From: Betaproteobacteria bacterium
Lineage (GTDB): Bacteria; Pseudomonadota; Gammaproteobacteria; Burkholderiales; SG8-39
Assembly (NCBI GenBank): GCA_007280315.1
Contig: QYQC01000053.1
Location: 1-9,903 of the forward strand
Length of the DNA stretch: 9,903 nucleotides
Direction: 5' to 3'
Made by a program: the position numbers and the translations under genes
Notes under the pieces: model-generated
The model's database searches: none
Told to the model about the DNA's origin: nothing
Seen by the model: the letters and a program-made list of their open reading frames with translations, nothing else
Part shown: in pieces, positions 6,338-9,903 of the stretch
Numbering within the stretch: the first letter of the stretch is position 1
Layout of the letters: each line of letters begins with the position of its first letter

Positions 6338-7798
6338 ATGAAGATCACGGAACCCGGCGACGAGCGCATTTTCGTCTCGGATATGTTCAATGTCGATCAA
6401 TTCGACATCGAGCGTACGCGCAGCGCGAAGCCCGATCTGGGCAGCTACCGCGAACCGGGGCGCGACATTCCGATCTACCGAAAATGCGACGTGCTGGTGG
6501 TCGGCGGCGGACCCTCGGGCACTGCGGCTGCGGTGGCCGCAGGCCGGCTCGGTGCGGACGTGATCCTGCTCGAGCGCTACAACCACCTCGGCGGACTTTC
6601 AACCGGGGGCCTGGTGATTTGGATCGACCGCATGTCAGACTGGGAAGGCCGCGACGTCATCCGCGGCTTCGCGCAGGAACTGTTCGAACGATTGCCGCCG
6701 GATGCAGTAGCGGGACCCGCCCGCACGGAATGGGGCTCGCGCGATCCCGCGCGCGCCGCCTACTGGTCGCAGCGCACCGCCGCCTACCACGGCGTAGTCA
6801 CTTGGTCGCCGACCATCGATCCGGAGCGGCTGAAGCTCCTGTCGCAGGAACTGGTGCTGGAGAGCAAGGTGCACCTTGCCTTCCATACGTGGGCGGCAAC
6901 GCCGATCGTCGAGAGCGGCGCGGTGCGCGGCGCAATTTTCGAATCGAAGGCGGGCCGCCAGGCGATATTGGCGAAAGTTGTGGTGGACGCGACGGGCGAC
7001 GGCGACATGTTCGCGCGCGCCGGCGCCGCATTCGAGTCGAACATCGAGGGCAACGACATCCACCACTGCATGAACACGGCGTGGCTGTTCGGCGGCGTCG
7101 ACATGGCGCGCTGGATCGAGTTCAGGTCCGGCCAGCCGGAACAGTTCTCTCAGTTCATGGCGCTCGGACGCGAGAAGCTGCGCCTGTTCGAGCGGCCGTT
7201 CGTATCCTGGCGCAACGACGTGGCGCTGTTCATGGGTCCGCGGCAATCCGGATTTTCGGCGCTCGACGTCGACGACCAGACCGAAGTCGAAGTCCGCTCG
7301 CACCGCCTGATGGCCGAACACCTCGATTTCTACCGCGCCAATGCGCCCGGATTCGACGCCGCATTCCTCATGCTTTCCGCGCCGCAGCTCGGCGTGCGCC
7401 ACAGCCGGCGGCTCGCTGGCGTCGCCCGAGTGACGCGCGAACAATGGCCGACGGCCAGGGTGTACAACGATGAGATCGGCGTGACGCCGAGCGTGTCGCC
7501 GAAGTTCCCCAACATTTCGATTCCCTACGGCAGCCTGGTGCCGCAGACACTCGACGGCCTGCTCGCCTGCGGGCGGCACATCGCCTGCGACGCGAATTCG
7601 CATGGCTTCCTGCGCGAAATTCCACAGTGCTGGATTACCGGCCAGGCGGCGGGCGTGGGCGCCGCACTTGCGGCGAACCGCGGCGTCGCGCCACGCGCGG
7701 TCGATGTGGCCGAGCTGCAGGCCGCGCTGGTGAAACAGGGCGTTTACCTGCGCCCGGTCAGGGACCGGATCGACGCCGAGAACGCACTCGCCCGCTGA
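6338..7798 (+). CDS. FAD-dependent oxidoreductase (FAD_oxidored family)
   Basis: A 486-residue soluble flavoprotein. An N-terminal extension of about 50 residues precedes the dinucleotide-binding fold CDVLVVGGGPSGTAAAVAA (GGGPSG at 56-61), with Glu79 at the end of strand 2 positioned to bind the FAD ribose, then HLGGLSTGG (83-91). A second FAD contact is VVVDATGDGD (214-223). The C-terminal part has VRHSRRLAGV (353-362), GLLACGRHIACD (407-418) and CWITGQAAGVGAALA (431-445), the usual FAD_oxidored (PF12831) ending. No signal peptide is seen. Members are generally uncharacterised or act on small organic substrates; the reaction here cannot be named. The ATG at 6338 lacks a good ribosome binding site but leaves a normal N-terminus, 44 bp after the binding-protein gene. 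It is the last gene of the cupin-Bug-flavoprotein trio and faces aceE tail to tail. Confidence 0.93.
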   Translation: MKITEPGDERIFVSDMFNVDQFDIERTRSAKPDLGSYREPGRDIPIYRKCDVLVVGGGPSGTAAAVAAGRLGADVILLERYNHLGGLSTGGLVIWIDRMSDWEGRDVIRGFAQELFERLPPDAVAGPARTEWGSRDPARAAYWSQRTAAYHGVVTWSPTIDPERLKLLSQELVLESKVHLAFHTWAATPIVESGAVRGAIFESKAGRQAILAKVVVDATGDGDMFARAGAAFESNIEGNDIHHCMNTAWLFGGVDMARWIEFRSGQPEQFSQFMALGREKLRLFERPFVSWRNDVALFMGPRQSGFSALDVDDQTEVEVRSHRLMAEHLDFYRANAPGFDAAFLMLSAPQLGVRHSRRLAGVARVTREQWPTARVYNDEIGVTPSVSPKFPNISIPYGSLVPQTLDGLLACGRHIACDANSHGFLREIPQCWITGQAAGVGAALAANRGVAPRAVDVAELQAALVKQGVYLRPVRDRIDAENALAR

Positions 7799-7868
7799 AA
7801 AAACAGGCCCCCCGGGAGCAATCCGCGCCGATGGCGCGAAGGTGACGATAGCGGCGCTATGCGGCTGG
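7799..7868. terminator. Convergent intergenic region with hairpins, possible weak terminator
   Basis: Seventy bases separate the stop codons of the flavoprotein and E1 genes. They contain two perfect short hairpins: CGCGCC-GAT-GGCGCG (7824-7838) and ATAGC-GGC-GCTAT (7848-7860). A third, 7-bp stem (7873-7879 with 7886-7892) lies inside the last codons of the E1 gene. Six A at 7798-7803 would read as T6 on the minus strand, but the nearest hairpin is about 20 bases away. A bidirectional terminator is plausible here, but no canonical hairpin plus T-tract is present in either direction. Confidence 0.35.
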
Positions 7869-9903
7869 CTACGCGGCGGCGCGAACCGCCGCCCGCGCTA
7901 TGCTCTGCGCATCGACGCCGAAATAACTTCTCAGCGCGGCGCGCGTGTCGCTGCGGCCGAAGCCGTCGGTGCCCAGCGCCAGGTATTTGCCCGGTACCCA
8001 GGCGCGGATCAGATCCGGTACGGCGCGTACATAATCGCTGGCCGCAACCACCGGGCCAGTGGTGCCGCCGAGACAGTGCTCGACCCAGCTTTGGCGCGCT
8101 TCACCCGGATGTTCGCCGTTCCAGCGTTCACACGCCAGACCGTCGCGGCGCAGCTCGGTGAAGCTGGTGACGCTCCAGACATCGGCTGCAATGTCGTACT
8201 CCTGCTCCAGGATGTCTGCCGCCGCGAGTGCTTCGCGCAGTATCGTGCCCGAGCCCAGAAGTTGAACACGCGGAGACGGCTTCTTCGCCAGAGTCTCCTC
8301 GCCGGCGCCAGCCTGCCGCGACGGGCGCAGCAGGTACATGCCGCGCCTGATCCCCTCCTCCGCGCCCTGCGGCAGCGGCGGTTGCGCGTAGTTCTCGTTC
8401 ATTACCGTGACGTAGTAGAACACGTCCTCCTGCTCTTCGAGCATGCGGCGCATGCCGTCGTGCAGGATCACCGCAAGTTCGTAGCCATAGCAGGGGTCGT
8501 AGGCGACGCAGTTCTGCACCGTGGAAGCGATGAGGTGGCTGGTCCCGTCCTGGTGTTGCAGGCCTTCGCCGGCAAGCGTGGTGCGGCCGGCGGTGGCGCC
8601 GATAAGAAATCCGCGCGAGCGCGAATCAGCCGCCGCCCAGATCAGATCGCCGACGCGCTGAAAGCCGAACATCGAGTAGAACGCATAGAACGGCAGCATC
8701 GGCGTGCCGTGCGCACTGTAACTGGTCGCCGCGGCGATCCATGAAGACAGCGCGCCGGCCTCGTTGATGCCCTCTTCCAGAATCTGGCCGTCTTTCGCCT
8801 CCTTGTAATAGAGCAGTTCGTCGTGATCCTCGGGCTCGTATAACTGACCCAGGGCGGAATAGATGCCGACCAGACGGAACAGGGTCTGCATGCCGAAGGT
8901 GCGCGCCTCGTCGGCGACGATGGGCACGATGCGCCTGCCCAGTACTGCGTCCTTCAACAACTGCGCCAGAATCTGCACGAACGCCATGGTGGTGGATTGC
9001 TCGCGCGCGTTCGAACCCTCGAGTATTTTGGCGTACTGCGACAGCGCCGGCACCTCGAGTTTCGGCGCAACGCCGGAGCGCGCCGGCAGAAAACCACCCA
9101 GCGCCTGGCGCCGCGCGTGCAGGTACTTCATCTCCGGCGCGTCGGCCGGCGGCTTGTAAAAGCGCACCTGCTCCAACGCCTCGTCCGACAGCGGCAGCGC
9201 GAAGCGCTCACGAAAGGCGCGCAGCGCCTCGAGGTCGAGTTTTTTCTGCTGATGCGTGCCCATCTTGCCCTGGCCCCAGTGGCCCATGCCATAGCCCTTT
9301 TTGGTCTGGGCCAGGATCACCGTGGGCTGGCCGCGGTGCTGCATGGCGGTGTGATACGCGGCGTAGATTTTTACCGGATCATGGCCGCCGCGGCGCAGGC
9401 GGTCGATGTCCTCGTCCGACATATGCGCGACCAGCGCCTGCAGCTCCGGGTACTTGTTGAAGAAATGCTCGCGGTTGAATCGGCCGTCGGTGGCAGCGTA
9501 GGTCTGGAATTCGCCGTCCACTGTTTCATGCAGGCGCTGCAGCAGGATGCCGTCGTCGTCGCGCGCAAACAGCGCGTCCCAGTCAGAACCCCACAGCAGT
9601 TTCACCACATTCCAGCCGGCGCCCGCATACAGGCCTTCGAGCTCCTGGATCACCGACCCATTGCCGCGCACCGGACCGTCCAGCCGCTGCAGATTGCAGT
9701 TGACCACTACGATCAAATTGTCCAGTCCCTCGCGCGCGGCCAGCGACAATCCGGCGAGCGACTCGGGTTCGTCCATCTCGCCGTCGCCGGCGAACGCCCA
9801 CACCTTGCGCCCCGCCGTATCGAGAATGCCGCGGCCGGCCAGGTATTTCATGAACCGCGCCTGATAGATCGCCTGGATCGGTCCCTGTTTCTTATACATA
9901 TCT
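7869..9903 (-). CDS. aceE: Pyruvate dehydrogenase E1 (homodimeric AceE type), N-terminus cut by window edge
   Basis: The C-terminal 677 codons of a thiamin-diphosphate-dependent E1, which decarboxylates pyruvate (or a close 2-oxoacid) and passes the acyl group to lipoyl-E2. Counting from the Met codon at 9899, the ThDP motif is GDGEMDEPES (38-47) with NCN at 67-69. The active-site loop KGYGMGHWGQGKMGTHQQKK (201-220) keeps His216, which corresponds to His407 of E. coli AceE as I align it. Later blocks are ADEARTFGM, GFQRVGDLIWAAADSRSRGF, GEGLQHQDGTSH and GTDGFGRSDTR. By comparison with E. coli (887 aa), about 190 N-terminal residues lie beyond the window. The protein ends in VDAQSIARAAVRAAA, about 30 residues earlier than E. 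coli, and the other frames downstream do not encode the missing tail. No aceF follows. It could be the main AceE or a paralogue such as the MdeB-type 2-oxobutyrate E1. Confidence 0.93.
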   Translation of the reverse strand, partial: DMYKKQGPIQAIYQARFMKYLAGRGILDTAGRKVWAFAGDGEMDEPESLAGLSLAAREGLDNLIVVVNCNLQRLDGPVRGNGSVIQELEGLYAGAGWNVVKLLWGSDWDALFARDDDGILLQRLHETVDGEFQTYAATDGRFNREHFFNKYPELQALVAHMSDEDIDRLRRGGHDPVKIYAAYHTAMQHRGQPTVILAQTKKGYGMGHWGQGKMGTHQQKKLDLEALRAFRERFALPLSDEALEQVRFYKPPADAPEMKYLHARRQALGGFLPARSGVAPKLEVPALSQYAKILEGSNAREQSTTMAFVQILAQLLKDAVLGRRIVPIVADEARTFGMQTLFRLVGIYSALGQLYEPEDHDELLYYKEAKDGQILEEGINEAGALSSWIAAATSYSAHGTPMLPFYAFYSMFGFQRVGDLIWAAADSRSRGFLIGATAGRTTLAGEGLQHQDGTSHLIASTVQNCVAYDPCYGYELAVILHDGMRRMLEEQEDVFYYVTVMNENYAQPPLPQGAEEGIRRGMYLLRPSRQAGAGEETLAKKPSPRVQLLGSGTILREALAAADILEQEYDIAADVWSVTSFTELRRDGLACERWNGEHPGEARQSWVEHCLGGTTGPVVAASDYVRAVPDLIRAWVPGKYLALGTDGFGRSDTRAALRSYFGVDAQSIARAAVRAAA

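Noticed and set aside
6635..7603. Minus-strand ORF of 322 codons antisense to the FAD oxidoreductase
   Set aside because: The plus strand encodes clear FAD-binding motifs through this region. The antisense product is rich in Arg, Val, Ala and His with no family signature.
7842..8744. Plus-strand ORF of 300 codons antisense to the E1 gene
   Set aside because: It lies wholly opposite well-conserved E1 coding sequence, has an Arg/Ala-rich composition typical of GC-rich shadow frames, and shows no recognisable motif.

Overview
This 9.9 kb window is GC-rich bacterial chromosome, most probably from a betaproteobacterium (Burkholderiales-like or a related uncultured lineage). The reasons are the linked order hemA-prfA-prmC-grxD, a Bug/TctC-type periplasmic binding protein (a family greatly expanded in Burkholderiales), a homodimeric AceE-type pyruvate dehydrogenase E1, and high-GC codon use. 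No lineage-specific RNA gene is present, so the assignment rests on gene content and remembered synteny. I see no tRNA, rRNA, IS element, CRISPR array or phage gene.

Left half (about 1-4724, all on the minus strand, read right to left): glutamyl-tRNA reductase (hemA), peptide chain release factor 1 (prfA), the release-factor glutamine methyltransferase (prmC), a PaaI-like hotdog thioesterase, monothiol glutaredoxin (grxD), a 76-residue membrane protein, and the first 39 codons of an unidentified protein cut by the window edge. The hemA-prfA-prmC core is tightly packed; prmC starts at a TTG that overlaps the prfA stop codon (TTGA). PrmC methylates the GGQ glutamine of the release factor encoded next to it. 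grxD has its own good sigma-70-like promoter (TTGACC-17-TAGAAT).

Middle (4725-7798): a 165-bp divergent regulatory region contains a perfect FNR/Anr-type box (TTGATCTGGATCAA, 4839-4852) and a perfect TATAAT -10 for hemA. Rightward from it run a small single-domain cupin, a secreted Bug/TctC-type solute-binding protein and an FAD-dependent oxidoreductase of the FAD_oxidored type. The three are on one strand with 51- and 44-bp gaps and look like a small uptake/catabolic cassette of unknown substrate.

Right end (7869-9903, minus strand): the C-terminal three quarters of an AceE-type E1 of a 2-oxoacid dehydrogenase. It meets the oxidoreductase gene tail to tail, so no aceF (E2) gene follows it, and its C-terminus is about 30 residues shorter than that of E. 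coli AceE.

Most of the window is housekeeping. The parts most worth a second look are the FNR-like box in the hemA/cupin region, the uncharacterised cupin-Bug-flavoprotein cassette, and the E1 gene without a following E2 gene.
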